Part shown: positions 34,326-42,681 of the stretch, piece after piece
Layout: each line of letters begins with the position of its first letter
How positions within the stretch are numbered: position 1 is the stretch's first letter
Assembly (NCBI GenBank): GCA_902727915.1
Contig: CACVAU010000011.1
Location: 1 to 46,458, forward strand
Direction: 5' to 3'
DNA length: 46,458 nucleotides
Origin: an uncultured Sulfurovum sp.
GTDB taxonomy: Bacteria > Campylobacterota > Campylobacteria > Campylobacterales > Sulfurovaceae
Notes under the pieces: generated by a model
Seen by the model: only the letters and a program-made list of their open reading frames with translations
Databases searched by the model: none
What the model was told of the DNA's origin: nothing
Program-made: the position numbers and the translations under genes

Positions 34326-35462
34326 ATGACTCAAACCACCCTACTAATCTACATGGCAGCCGACAATGACCTAGACACATTTGCAGAAAATGACCTAGAG
34401 ACGATTAAACGTGCTTCAGATGATTCAAATATGAATGTTGTTGTACAATTTGATCGGAATGAATTTGTTGATTATAAAAACACCATTCGTATGAGTATTA
34501 AAAATGGTGAAGTGTTAGCAGAAAAAGACTTAGGTGAAACCAATACAGGTGATCCTGAAGTGTTGAAGTCTTTTATTGAAGAATCTGTTGAGGCTTATCC
34601 TTCTGATAAACTTATTGTGATCGTTTGGTCACATGGCTCTGGGATTGATGATGCTGATGTTTATGATAAAGAAAGTATTCGTGAGCGTTATTTTGTACCT
34701 CCTGAAGAGATTGAAGAGATAGCCCTTGGGTTTGATGATACAGCTCAGGATTTTTTAGATAACTTGGAGCTACAAAGAGCATTGGATGTTTCGGTTACGA
34801 TAGATGTACTTGGTTTTGATGCTTGTCTTATGGGTATGTTTGAGATACTTTATCAGTTAAAAGAACAAACTTCAGTGATGGTGGCTTCTCAACATCTTGA
34901 ACCAGCTGCTGGATGGGATTATCAGCGTATTTTAAATGAGTTAGATACTTCTGGTACAGCTTCAGTTATGGGCAAACAGTTTATTACTTTTCATGATGAG
35001 CATCATACACAAGAGCGAAGAGATGTAACGCAGTCTGCTTTAGATACACTTGTGATTGATGAGGTGACACAAGCTTTAGATAGTTTTGCCAAGATTTTAA
35101 GAGAAGAACTTAAAAAAGATGATGTAGCACAAAGTCGTAAAGCTTTAGAGTATACGCTTAGAAACAGTCAGTTTTTTAACCGAAAAGATTATGTGGACTT
35201 GGTTGATTTTGTAACTAAAGTGAAAAGCCGTTTAGCGTATGAAGCTGTAGAGTTACCTGCTGATAAATTATTGACTCTTTTAAAAAAACTGGTACTCGCT
35301 AACCATACCATAGGCTATTATATGGAAGATGCGAATGGGGTTTCTATCTATTTTCCTAATCAAAGTCGACCGTTTAAAAATACTTTTGAGATGTATGAAA
35401 AGTTAAATTTTGCTAAAGATTGTCCTCATTGGCTGAAACTGCTTAAGTGGTATTGGTTGTAG
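34326..35462 (+). CDS. Clostripain-family cysteine protease (C11)
   Basis: A 378-residue protease with the caspase-like C11 fold. It starts LLIYMAADNDLDTFAENDL, the typical clan CD opening. The catalytic dyad is His103 in IVWSHGSG and Cys167 in GFDACLMG. The segment SQHLEPAAGWDY is the expected post-catalytic region. C11 enzymes usually cleave after Arg and some are self-processed at a Lys/Arg site. No signal peptide is visible, so it would act in the cytoplasm, unlike secreted clostripain. It is the third caspase-fold or trypsin-type protease class in the island and is flanked by trypsin-like genes. Confidence 0.93.
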   Translation: MTQTTLLIYMAADNDLDTFAENDLETIKRASDDSNMNVVVQFDRNEFVDYKNTIRMSIKNGEVLAEKDLGETNTGDPEVLKSFIEESVEAYPSDKLIVIVWSHGSGIDDADVYDKESIRERYFVPPEEIEEIALGFDDTAQDFLDNLELQRALDVSVTIDVLGFDACLMGMFEILYQLKEQTSVMVASQHLEPAAGWDYQRILNELDTSGTASVMGKQFITFHDEHHTQERRDVTQSALDTLVIDEVTQALDSFAKILREELKKDDVAQSRKALEYTLRNSQFFNRKDYVDLVDFVTKVKSRLAYEAVELPADKLLTLLKKLVLANHTIGYYMEDANGVSIYFPNQSRPFKNTFEMYEKLNFAKDCPHWLKLLKWYWL

Positions 35463-35503
35463 ATGACATAGGGTGCATCTACTCTGTTTTACTTGTATGC
35501 TTG

Positions 35504-36340
35504 TTACTCTTTGGGTTCTAATGGTATTGGAGGTTTAGGTTTCTCTATGGGTTTATTGTTTAGTTTACTCGGAGCTTGGGTTTTGTTATGCTCTTTTTGA
35601 TAGTGACTATAGAGAAAATAGGAACCCAAGCTTAAAAGGACAATAGCGATTATGATGCTCTTTTTTTTACTAAAAGAAAATTTTGCATTTAAAACCCTTG
35701 CTTTTAATGTTTCTGTATTTTCTTGTTGTGTTGATACCTGTTTAAGGGGTTTTGGAATGTTTTTTTCAGGATCCTGAAAGAGTTGTTGGGGAACTTTTTT
35801 CCATATCCTTTTAAGGTGTTCAATGTCTATGGCATAAGCAATGTCTGAACCTTCTTTATTGGAAATCATCGCAATAACATGGCTTGTATGTTTACAAATA
35901 ACAGGTGAACCACTGTTTCCACGGTCAAAATTAAAACCATCTTGTGCTTTAATCTTATGAATACTACAGTATGCCTTCTCTTTTTTAGAATGTAGTTCAA
36001 TCGCTTCTTCATAAAGGGTGGCATTAATGTGTTTTTTTTGGGTAAGCGTTTTGTTAAATGCACTGAATCCAATTACATCAACATCTAATTGGTCACAACT
36101 GCTTGTTTGGAGGGGCATGGCTTCTAAATGAAGATTGGGGACATAGAGTACAGCCATGTCTATAAAGTTTCCTTTCGCAATCACTTTGGCTAAAACATTT
36201 TCTACCACAGGAGTTTTGACATCATCTAAAACATGTTGACAGGTCAGTACAAAAATACCTGTTGTATCACTATGAATGACAAATCCTGTTCCAAACGCAT
36301 TGTTAGAGACACTTTCAATGTTAACAACACTACTTTTCAT
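35504..36340 (-). CDS. Trypsin-like protease with C-terminal TM segment
   Basis: A 278-residue protein. Residues 1-190 form a trypsin-like head with His36 (LTCQHVL), Asp61 (FIDMAVLYV) and Ser143 (RGNSGSP). It is closely similar to the head of the 23585 gene product throughout (shared VLTCQHVLD, EEAIELHSK, MISNKEGS, IAYAI). After a short linker there is a TM helix (about 228-248), then a Lys/Pro-rich tail of 25 residues. It is a stripped-down member of the modular set, anchored with the protease inside. Its start lies inside the end of the upstream gene (11-base overlap), so the two are translationally coupled. Confidence 0.9.
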   Translation of the reverse strand: MKSSVVNIESVSNNAFGTGFVIHSDTTGIFVLTCQHVLDDVKTPVVENVLAKVIAKGNFIDMAVLYVPNLHLEAMPLQTSSCDQLDVDVIGFSAFNKTLTQKKHINATLYEEAIELHSKKEKAYCSIHKIKAQDGFNFDRGNSGSPVICKHTSHVIAMISNKEGSDIAYAIDIEHLKRIWKKVPQQLFQDPEKNIPKPLKQVSTQQENTETLKARVLNAKFSFSKKKSIIIAIVLLSLGSYFLYSHYQKEHNKTQAPSKLNNKPIEKPKPPIPLEPKE

Positions 36341-37181
36341 TAATAGCCTCTTTAGCTGTACTTATTTTAGTATTAATTCTATTTTTAATATTTTGTTCAT
36401 TTTCTAAATAAACAGTTTGTAAGAGTTTGGCAAAGCTATTTCCTTCACGTATCTCTTGAATTTGAATAACCATAGTATAAGGGCTAACCTTTTGTAATGG
36501 TTGGCTAATCCAAGCTGATTGAAAAGAGCAGTCATAACCACTTTTTGATTTAAAGTTGTATTGTTGCTTGGGCTTTAATGCTTCAAAATGTAAAAAATGT
36601 TGAAAATCTTTTTCTGGATTGACAATACTTTGTCCTGCTGGTAGAAAGGCAAAAGAAAGAACAATTTCATCTGTATTATGACCTTCTGGACTTTTGCCCA
36701 AATAGAAATAGGAACTGGCTTGAAAATAGAGTGCACTCTTATCTTTAGACTGGATGATATCTATCTCAATATGTAACTCTTTATTAGCTAATAAAATCAC
36801 TTGATTATCATTTTTATCTTCTCCATCACCAAAAATTTCTCCTTGCTTATTATGCTCATGTGCAAAGTCACCACGAACAATGGTAATTTTACGAGGTAAT
36901 GAGAGTTGATTCTCTTTAATGACATCAAAGTTACGTCTAACAATGGTAGGGAAAGCTTTATCTATAGCAAGAGATTCTAGGGTATGTGCGACAAAATTTA
37001 TACCTTGATCAGCCAATTTAGGGGCAGCTGTTAAAACCATGTCTAAGGCTATGGGGGCAATGGCTGCTGTGAGAGACTTTGTTTGAATGCTCCCATTTTT
37101 TTGAGTAACTTCTGTTAGATAGTTGACAAACATTTTGGTGGGGTAGATTTTTTTTTGTGGCGTGTTTTGAAACCAACTCAT
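36330..37181 (-). CDS. Unknown protein coupled to a trypsin-like protease
   Basis: A 283-residue protein whose stop overlaps the start of the trypsin-like gene by 11 bases. It has no signal peptide. Near residues 40-75 there is a hydrophobic/amphipathic stretch (AIAPIALDMVLTAAPKLADQ) that could be membrane-associated. The rest is mostly beta-rich with a region IFGDGEDKNDNQVILLANKE and conserved-looking aromatic blocks (ALYFQASSYFYLGKSPEG). No family is recognised. Given the strict coupling, it is a candidate regulator, sensor or substrate of the protease. Confidence 0.75.
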   Translation of the reverse strand: MSWFQNTPQKKIYPTKMFVNYLTEVTQKNGSIQTKSLTAAIAPIALDMVLTAAPKLADQGINFVAHTLESLAIDKAFPTIVRRNFDVIKENQLSLPRKITIVRGDFAHEHNKQGEIFGDGEDKNDNQVILLANKELHIEIDIIQSKDKSALYFQASSYFYLGKSPEGHNTDEIVLSFAFLPAGQSIVNPEKDFQHFLHFEALKPKQQYNFKSKSGYDCSFQSAWISQPLQKVSPYTMVIQIQEIREGNSFAKLLQTVYLENEQNIKNRINTKISTAKEAINEK

Positions 37182-37554
37182 AACGTTTCCTTTTTTAGTT
37201 AATGCTCTATATTTTATTATAACTTAGATACTTTTTTAGACTAAGAACTTAGATGTAATTTAGAAAATTTTATGAAAAATAGGTAAATAACGTTATGTTT
37301 TTAAATATAAGAAAACATAAAAAAACTTTAGTAATAATATAAATAAAATATAGTTTTTTTTATTTATAGTATTTTTACTTTAAGCCTAGACTTAAAGAGG
37401 TTGTGAATCATACTAAAGATGGAATGTAGGGGGATACTTTTTTGTATGATATGCCTAATTGAGGGAGATAAGAGGGCTGGTAAATCACTATAAGTTAAAA
37501 GAAAAAATTCTTTTAACTTAGCATTATTTTTGATGAATTAATTGAAATAAAAAA
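37182..37554. other. Gene-free stretch of 373 bases
   Basis: No credible gene. It holds the promoter side of the minus-strand 37181 gene (very AT-rich to about 37380), then a purine-rich, GGA-containing segment at 37400-37490, and a hairpin at 37492-37519 (see next entry). Pairing ATCATAC / GTATGAT (37407-37413 with 37444-37450) frames a loop with GATGGAATGTAGGGGGA. Confidence 0.55.
37492..37519 (+). terminator. Hairpin after fur-like gene or of a small RNA
   Basis: A perfect 11-bp stem (AAGTTAAAAGA / TCTTTTAACTT) with a 6-base loop. In + orientation it is followed by AGCATTATTTTT, a modest U-run. In minus orientation it lies 36 bases past the Fur-family gene stop but lacks a U-run. With no plus-strand gene upstream, the former orientation would imply a small RNA; the latter, a weak fur terminator. 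Confidence 0.5.
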
Positions 37555-37920
37555 CTAAGAACAACAATTTGTACAAATACCATGTACAATAATATTGGTA
37601 ACTTTATAATCCTTAAGATGGAGATGGAAGTTTTCATCAAGACATTCTACATTATGGCATTTTGAACAAATGAAATGTGCATGTTGTTTGTCTGTCATTT
37701 CATAGTATCGTTTCTTATCATTGGACTCAAAACCATTCAAAATCCCTGATGCTTCAAAAGTACTCATGTTCCTATAGAATGTAGCCTTATCCATGGTTAA
37801 TTGAGACTTGATATCTTCATAGGCCAAAGGCTGTGATGCTTTAGAGAAAATCTCTAAAAGTATTTGACGCGCAGCTGTGAATTTTAAATTGTTATTTTTA
37901 ATGATTTTTTCTAATTGCAT
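37555..37920 (-). CDS. Fur-family metalloregulator
   Basis: About 121 residues from ATG 37920 (an earlier ATG at 37938 is possible, but a TATAAT lies between the two, and this start gives the usual Fur N-terminus). The winged helix is visible: NNNLKFTAARQILLEIFSK, then DKATFYRNMSTFEASGIL. The metal region has HAHFICSKCHNVECLD (CxxC) and the last residues CTNCCS supply the second Cys pair. Fur, Zur and PerR types cannot be separated on this alone, but the divergent His-rich lipoprotein and receptor genes favour a zinc-responsive (Zur-like) regulator. It is short, like other epsilon members. Confidence 0.87.
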   Translation of the reverse strand: MQLEKIIKNNNLKFTAARQILLEIFSKASQPLAYEDIKSQLTMDKATFYRNMSTFEASGILNGFESNDKKRYYEMTDKQHAHFICSKCHNVECLDENFHLHLKDYKVTNIIVHGICTNCCS

Positions 37921-37926
37921 ATTTTG

Positions 37927-37932
37927 ATTATA
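37927..37932 (-). promoter_or_regulatory. -10 box of the Fur-family gene (minus strand)
   Basis: TATAAT on the minus strand, 16 bases after GTGTCA as a -35-like element. Its expected start site falls at or next to ATG 37920, suggesting a leaderless message for the regulator. Confidence 0.4.
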
Positions 37933-37956
37933 CAGCATGTAGACTTACTGACACCT

Positions 37957-37973
37957 ATGCAACTAAGTTGCGT
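37957..37973. promoter_or_regulatory. Candidate Fur-family operator between divergent genes
   Basis: ATGCAACTAAGTTGCGT contains a perfect GCAAC-TAA-GTTGC inverted repeat. It lies upstream of the -10 box (TATAAG, 37988-37993) for the lipoprotein-receptor genes and upstream of the divergent regulator promoter, the usual place for autoregulation and co-regulation by the adjacent Fur-family protein. Which metal is sensed is not known. Confidence 0.45.
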
Positions 37974-38026
37974 TTAAAAGAATATGTTATAAGATTCCAG
38001 CAGAAATAATCATTCAAAGGAAAAAA

Positions 38027-38953
38027 ATGACATTTAGAAACTTAGCAATAACAACATTGGCTACACTCTTTTTGGTAGGATGTGGAAGTAGTGATTCAGG
38101 AGATGTAAGTTATGCTACTTTACCATCAGGTAAAGTATTCGTGTTTTTTGATAACAACACAGGGAAACAATATCGGTACGATACAGATAAAAAAAGTTAT
38201 GAAGACATGAATAGTGACACAACAAAAATTTATGACATGACAGGTAAAAATGGAAAAGTTTATACATGGGATCATGAAATAAATACAACAACTGAAACAT
38301 ATGAGCAAAAAATTGTTATGTTACATGATGATTATACCATTGGGCAAAGTTTGCCTTATACTGAATTTCACTACCTTGCTCATCTTCATGAAGAGACAAA
38401 TGGAACACATACTTTTGCTGCGCATAGTAATACAGAGTTTAATCCAGCAAACAATGATGTTAAAAAAGATGCTGCTCTTGCAACCTTAAATACAGCTTTA
38501 AAAACACATGCTGAAGTGAAACAAGAGATTGCCAATGTACTCCCAAGTGGTGAAACATTATGTAATTTTTATGTTTTAGGACATGAAGATCATGATGAAA
38601 ATGCAGTAGGGAGTAATGAGGTAGAAGAAAAATCTGCACACATTGCTTTGACAGATAAAGGAACGGTTCGTATTTATAAAGATAGTAATATTACTAATAA
38701 ATTAGAAGAAAATCAAAGTTCTTTTAGTCTTGATGGTGTTTCTGCTTGTACAGAAGATAAAAGTTCTATTATTAAAAATGATGAAGATGGTGTAATGATT
38801 TACAGTGCAGACTCTCAAACACTTTACCTACTTGATTCTCATGGAAAAGACTTCCATGTACATAGTTCTTGGAAAGTAAGTCAACTCTTACCAGCTGGAT
38901 TTACCCCAACACAAATGGGAGGAACAGGTGAAGCAGGTGAGCATGTCCATTAA
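38027..38953 (+). CDS. His-rich lipoprotein, putative zinc-related
   Basis: A 308-residue protein with a lipoprotein signal peptide (lipobox LVGC, Cys19) and AAAGGAAAAAA upstream of ATG 38027. It is rich in His and acidic residues: LAHLHEETNGTHTFAAHS near 120-137, LGHEDHDENAVGS near 184-196 and a final GEAGEHVH. No enzyme motif is seen. These clusters suggest metal (probably zinc) binding at the cell surface or in the periplasm. It overlaps the start of the TonB-receptor gene by 11 bases and is divergent from the Fur-family regulator. The function is inferred from composition and neighbours. Confidence 0.72.
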   Translation: MTFRNLAITTLATLFLVGCGSSDSGDVSYATLPSGKVFVFFDNNTGKQYRYDTDKKSYEDMNSDTTKIYDMTGKNGKVYTWDHEINTTTETYEQKIVMLHDDYTIGQSLPYTEFHYLAHLHEETNGTHTFAAHSNTEFNPANNDVKKDAALATLNTALKTHAEVKQEIANVLPSGETLCNFYVLGHEDHDENAVGSNEVEEKSAHIALTDKGTVRIYKDSNITNKLEENQSSFSLDGVSACTEDKSSIIKNDEDGVMIYSADSQTLYLLDSHGKDFHVHSSWKVSQLLPAGFTPTQMGGTGEAGEHVH

Positions 38954-41024
38954 ACGAAGTATTATTACCATACTTCTTTTAGCCAGTAGTTCTGTTCACT
39001 CTGAAGAGCTACTGGGTGACATTACTATAGAAGAAAATAAAGAGAAGGAAGAAGAATCCCTCTCCTATTGCTACATCCATAACGTACAAGCTCTTAGTAA
39101 ACGAAAAGGAGCTGGTGAAACACTTGGTGATTATTTAGCAGGTGAACTGGGTGTTGACAGTGCTACTTATGGTTCAGCTGTGGGTCGTCCAACTGTTAAT
39201 GGAATGGAGGGTTACCGTGTTGGTATTGCCCAAGGTGGTGTCATGCTAAATGACCTCTCAGCAATGAGTCAAGACCATGCTGTGGGACTCAATGCCAAAG
39301 TGTCTGAACACTTAGAACTTGTCAAAGGACCAGCTTCTTTACTCTATGGCTCATACAGTGGTGGGGTTGTCCGTACTCTCGGTGAAGAGCATGATTTAAA
39401 ACTCCCCAAAGGCTTTGGTGCCAATGCCTCTCTTTCAAGCAACTCTGACACAGGCAAAGGAACAGCCAACCTTAAAGCAGAATATGGAAACGACAAATAC
39501 TCAGGTTACTTAAACTACTATCGAAACGAAGCTGACAACTACTCCAGTGACGGTCAAGAAATTCAAAACTCAGATACCTTTAGCGAACAAATTCATGGCG
39601 TATTAGGCTGGAAAGCCACCGACAATACCGTGGTCAAAGTCTATGCAGACACCATGGACAAAAACTATGGAATTCCCAACAGCACAGATGAACGTACCGA
39701 TATTTTAATGGAACAACAGCGTTATGGTATGGTTGTACACAACAAAGAGCTGGGTAAACTTAAAAATGTACAAACTGAATATCAACTAAGTGATTACAAA
39801 CACTATGAACGAGAAGGCGTAAGCTATGATGGTGCGTTTGATCAAGAACAACAGAGCTTAAGTACAGCTTTTGATTTTACTGTTAATGAGATGGATGGAA
39901 ACTTTCGCGTAGAACTTTTTGAAAATAAACTCAAAGTTTGTCATGAACATGGTGCATGTAATGAATTTACAACAGCAACGAGAACCTCTGCCGAAGATGG
40001 GTTGTCACTACAAAATTACTACAATGACCGAGGCATTGCCTACTCTCATGGTCATCCCATGCCCAATACCAAAGAACAAAAGCTTCAAACAGGGGTAAAT
40101 CTCAAACGTTATTATGATGAAGATGAACTCAGTCTTGCTGTTAACACTGTAGTTCGTAAATTAAGCTCTGATAATTCCAACATTCAAGAAACATGGCTTA
40201 TGCCCACAGCCATTGATGCTGATTATTACAGTGATGAAAATGACATTGCTCTTAGTCTTTCACTGGGTTGGTGGCATATTTGGAATGATAAATTAACGAC
40301 ACAAGCTTCACTGGCTTACATGGAACGTTTACCTTCTTCTCAAGAGTTACTGTGGAATGGTTTTCACCATGCAACTGAGAGTTATATTTTAGGAGACAGA
40401 GATTTAGATAAAGAACGTTCAGTAAACCTTGACATAAACATGCTTTATGCTCATAATGACAACTTTAATTCTAAACTTAGTGCTTATTATTACCATTTTT
40501 ATAATTATATTTATCAGTCACCGTTAGCACAAAATGGGGTAGCCGTTATTGATCCTTTTCATTTAAGTCCTGTATGGAAAATGAGTGGTGTGGGTGCTAA
40601 GATTTATGGTTTAGGTATTGAAGAGAGTTATGAAATAGCATTGGGTGAACATACATTTAGCAATACCTTACAACTTAATATGCTTAAAGGTGAATTAAAT
40701 GGAGGTGGGAACATTCCACGTATGGCTCCTTATAATGCGACAGCAAGTATTGAACATCAATACAAGAATTTAACCAATAAACTAGGTTACAAATGGGTGG
40801 ATGAAAGCCGTAACACAGCTGTCAACGAGAGCAAAACAGAGGGATATCAGTTTTTAAATGCTTCGATGAATTACGAACAAAAATTTGGGAAAAGTAAACT
40901 TAACTACTGGATTAAAGGTGAAAACCTAACGGATGATATTGCTAAAAATCACATATCATTTCTTAAAGAAACAGCACCTCTACCTGGACGAGCTGTTATT
41001 GCTGGTATTGAATACCAATATTAA
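38943..41024 (+). CDS. TonB-dependent outer membrane receptor, probable zinc receptor
   Basis: About 693 residues from ATG 38943, which has AGGTGAG upstream and overlaps the lipoprotein stop; a GTG 15 bases earlier is less likely. A signal peptide (residues 1-19, ending in SVHS) is followed by the plug domain, with VNGMEGYRVGIAQGGVMLND and LVKGPASLLYGSYSGG as the family signatures. The rest is a 22-strand-type barrel ending with an aromatic C-terminus. A Cys/His loop (Cys333, His334, His336, Cys339; KVCHEHGACNEF) and YSHGHPMP resemble the zinc-binding loops of ZnuD-type receptors. Zinc as the ligand is inferred. Confidence 0.85.
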   Translation: MSIKRSIITILLLASSSVHSEELLGDITIEENKEKEEESLSYCYIHNVQALSKRKGAGETLGDYLAGELGVDSATYGSAVGRPTVNGMEGYRVGIAQGGVMLNDLSAMSQDHAVGLNAKVSEHLELVKGPASLLYGSYSGGVVRTLGEEHDLKLPKGFGANASLSSNSDTGKGTANLKAEYGNDKYSGYLNYYRNEADNYSSDGQEIQNSDTFSEQIHGVLGWKATDNTVVKVYADTMDKNYGIPNSTDERTDILMEQQRYGMVVHNKELGKLKNVQTEYQLSDYKHYEREGVSYDGAFDQEQQSLSTAFDFTVNEMDGNFRVELFENKLKVCHEHGACNEFTTATRTSAEDGLSLQNYYNDRGIAYSHGHPMPNTKEQKLQTGVNLKRYYDEDELSLAVNTVVRKLSSDNSNIQETWLMPTAIDADYYSDENDIALSLSLGWWHIWNDKLTTQASLAYMERLPSSQELLWNGFHHATESYILGDRDLDKERSVNLDINMLYAHNDNFNSKLSAYYYHFYNYIYQSPLAQNGVAVIDPFHLSPVWKMSGVGAKIYGLGIEESYEIALGEHTFSNTLQLNMLKGELNGGGNIPRMAPYNATASIEHQYKNLTNKLGYKWVDESRNTAVNESKTEGYQFLNASMNYEQKFGKSKLNYWIKGENLTDDIAKNHISFLKETAPLPGRAVIAGIEYQY

Positions 41025-41153
41025 TTCTTAGTTTGTGAAAGAGCTATATACGCCTTTTTCACAACACGCTTACTTTCTCAATGAATAGACATAAAAAGAC
41101 TATGAATAATCTTCTTTATCAAGTATGATTAGCTTTCGCATGAAGGAGAATTG

Positions 41154-41927
41154 ATGAAGAATTTTGGTTTATTATTTTTGATAACAGCTACGCTTTTTGC
41201 CCAAGAGAGTCATTATACTGTAGGATTAGGCTTAGGTGCTGTGACATACCCTAGTTATGTGGGATCAAAATCAATGAATCAACTGATTACACCCATTCCT
41301 TATATTCGTTATGAAAGTGAAACTAACAGTCTGGCTAAAGGGGGTTTTACACATAAATTTTTTAAGAATAATAAGTTAAGCCTAGATTTAAGCTTAGGGG
41401 CTGCTCTCCCTGTTGAGAGTGATAATGTACCTCTTCGAGTGGGAATGGAAGATTTAGATTTTACTTTAGAAATTGGCCCTCGATTAAATTATGAACTTTA
41501 TAAGAAAAATGAGCATGAATTTAACGTTAAATTCCCCATTCGTGCTGTTATTTCTACGGACATTCAAAATTTTAATCATCAGGGTTTTTTTGTGGCTCCA
41601 AACTTAAATTATAAATTCAAAAAAGATAAGTTTCAAGTTAAAGTCAAAAGTGGACCTTTATGGGCAGATAAAAAATATCATAATTATTTCTATGCTGTTA
41701 GTAGTCAAGATGCTAGGTTAACACGAAGAGCTTATGAGGCGAAAGCTGGTTACAATGGTTATAGAAATACCTTAAGTAGCAAATATCGTAGAGGTTCATG
41801 GAACTATACAGCTTTTGTTTCACACATTAATATTGAAGGAGCAACGTTTCAGAATTCTCCATTGGTAGAAACAAACAATGCATTTTATGTAGGTGCTTTT
41901 GTCTCTTATGTTTTTTATGAGAACTAA
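41154..41927 (+). CDS. MipA/OmpV-family outer membrane protein
   Basis: About 257 residues from ATG 41154 (a TTG lies directly before it; AAGGAG is upstream). A signal peptide (residues 1-16) is followed by a MipA/OmpV-type beta-barrel: VGLGLGAVTYPSYVGSKS and TPIPYIRYESET near the start, FTLEIGPRLNYELY mid-way, and an aromatic C-terminal end with VGAFVSYVFYEN. The family forms scaffolding or porin-like barrels at the outer membrane. It lies after the zinc-receptor gene, with a gap of about 129 bases, so it may be a separate transcript. Confidence 0.88.
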   Translation: MKNFGLLFLITATLFAQESHYTVGLGLGAVTYPSYVGSKSMNQLITPIPYIRYESETNSLAKGGFTHKFFKNNKLSLDLSLGAALPVESDNVPLRVGMEDLDFTLEIGPRLNYELYKKNEHEFNVKFPIRAVISTDIQNFNHQGFFVAPNLNYKFKKDKFQVKVKSGPLWADKKYHNYFYAVSSQDARLTRRAYEAKAGYNGYRNTLSSKYRRGSWNYTAFVSHINIEGATFQNSPLVETNNAFYVGAFVSYVFYEN

Positions 41928-41943
41928 TGAAGTGCTAAGTGTT

Positions 41944-42561
41944 TTAATAATGCATTTGAATATTATCAACATCATCCCAAGACATGGACTTTTGTTGTCC
42001 TCTGTTCTGTAGGATATGGTCAATATAACGAGCAAATAAATCTGTCTCAACATTTAATTCTGTACCAACTTTATAATGACACATTAGGGTTTCTTTTAGG
42101 GTATGAGGGATGACGGTTAATCTAAAGCCATTTTTATAAACATCATTGACAGTTAGAGAGATACCATCAATAGTAATTGAACCTTTTGGGACGATGTAGT
42201 TAATGTATTTTGGGTCAACCCCAATAATAAAGTCTGTGGCATTTTCGCGAGGGGTCATATGGGTAACAGTACCAATACAGTCGACATGCCCTTGAACAAT
42301 ATGCCCTTCAAAACGGTCGCTTAATTGCATGGCAGGTTCCATATGGACTTTACCTGATATTTTAGAATCATCAATAATTGAACGTGTCTCATCAGCCAAT
42401 TCGAGATTGAAACCATCCTCATTGACTTTAATAACCGTTAGACAAATACCATTAATCGCAATACTATCACCGATACCAGCTTGATGTTTTGACTGAATGG
42501 TTAAAATGTTATTGGCGTAGTTTTTTACCGTAGCGATTTCTCTGATTAGACCTGTGAACAT
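41944..42561 (-). CDS. ribE: Riboflavin synthase, alpha chain
   Basis: A 205-residue enzyme that disproportionates two 6,7-dimethyl-8-ribityllumazine molecules to riboflavin. It begins MFTGLIREIA, the nearly invariant family start, followed by a lumazine-binding repeat with GDSIAINGICLTV (about 32-44). A second repeat appears at about 97-190, with GHIVQGHVDCIGTV and GSITIDGISLTVNDV. The length is normal. An AGGGA site lies upstream of its ATG. It is convergent with the porin gene. Some bacteria call this gene ribC; the assignment is secure. Confidence 0.96.
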   Translation of the reverse strand: MFTGLIREIATVKNYANNILTIQSKHQAGIGDSIAINGICLTVIKVNEDGFNLELADETRSIIDDSKISGKVHMEPAMQLSDRFEGHIVQGHVDCIGTVTHMTPRENATDFIIGVDPKYINYIVPKGSITIDGISLTVNDVYKNGFRLTVIPHTLKETLMCHYKVGTELNVETDLFARYIDHILQNRGQQKSMSWDDVDNIQMHY

Positions 42562-42645
42562 GGGTTTCCCTGAATAAATTAAGTTGAAATTATTATAGCG
42601 AAAGAAAGTTCGAGAAACTTTTGCTTCTATTTAGTTAGAGAATCG

Positions 42646-42651
42646 TATAAT
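42646..42651 (+). promoter_or_regulatory. Promoter of the GH19-like gene
   Basis: TATAAT 31 bases before ATG 42682, with TTGCTT 19 bases upstream as a -35-like element, in the gap divergent from the riboflavin synthase gene. Confidence 0.45.
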
Positions 42652-42681
42652 TTAAAGTAACTTATAGGAAAAGGATAAATT

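Noticed and set aside
41025..41150. TTGTGAAA...TTTCACAA inverted repeat after the receptor gene as a terminator
   Set aside because: 8-bp stem with a long loop and no U-run afterwards; kept out of the feature list.
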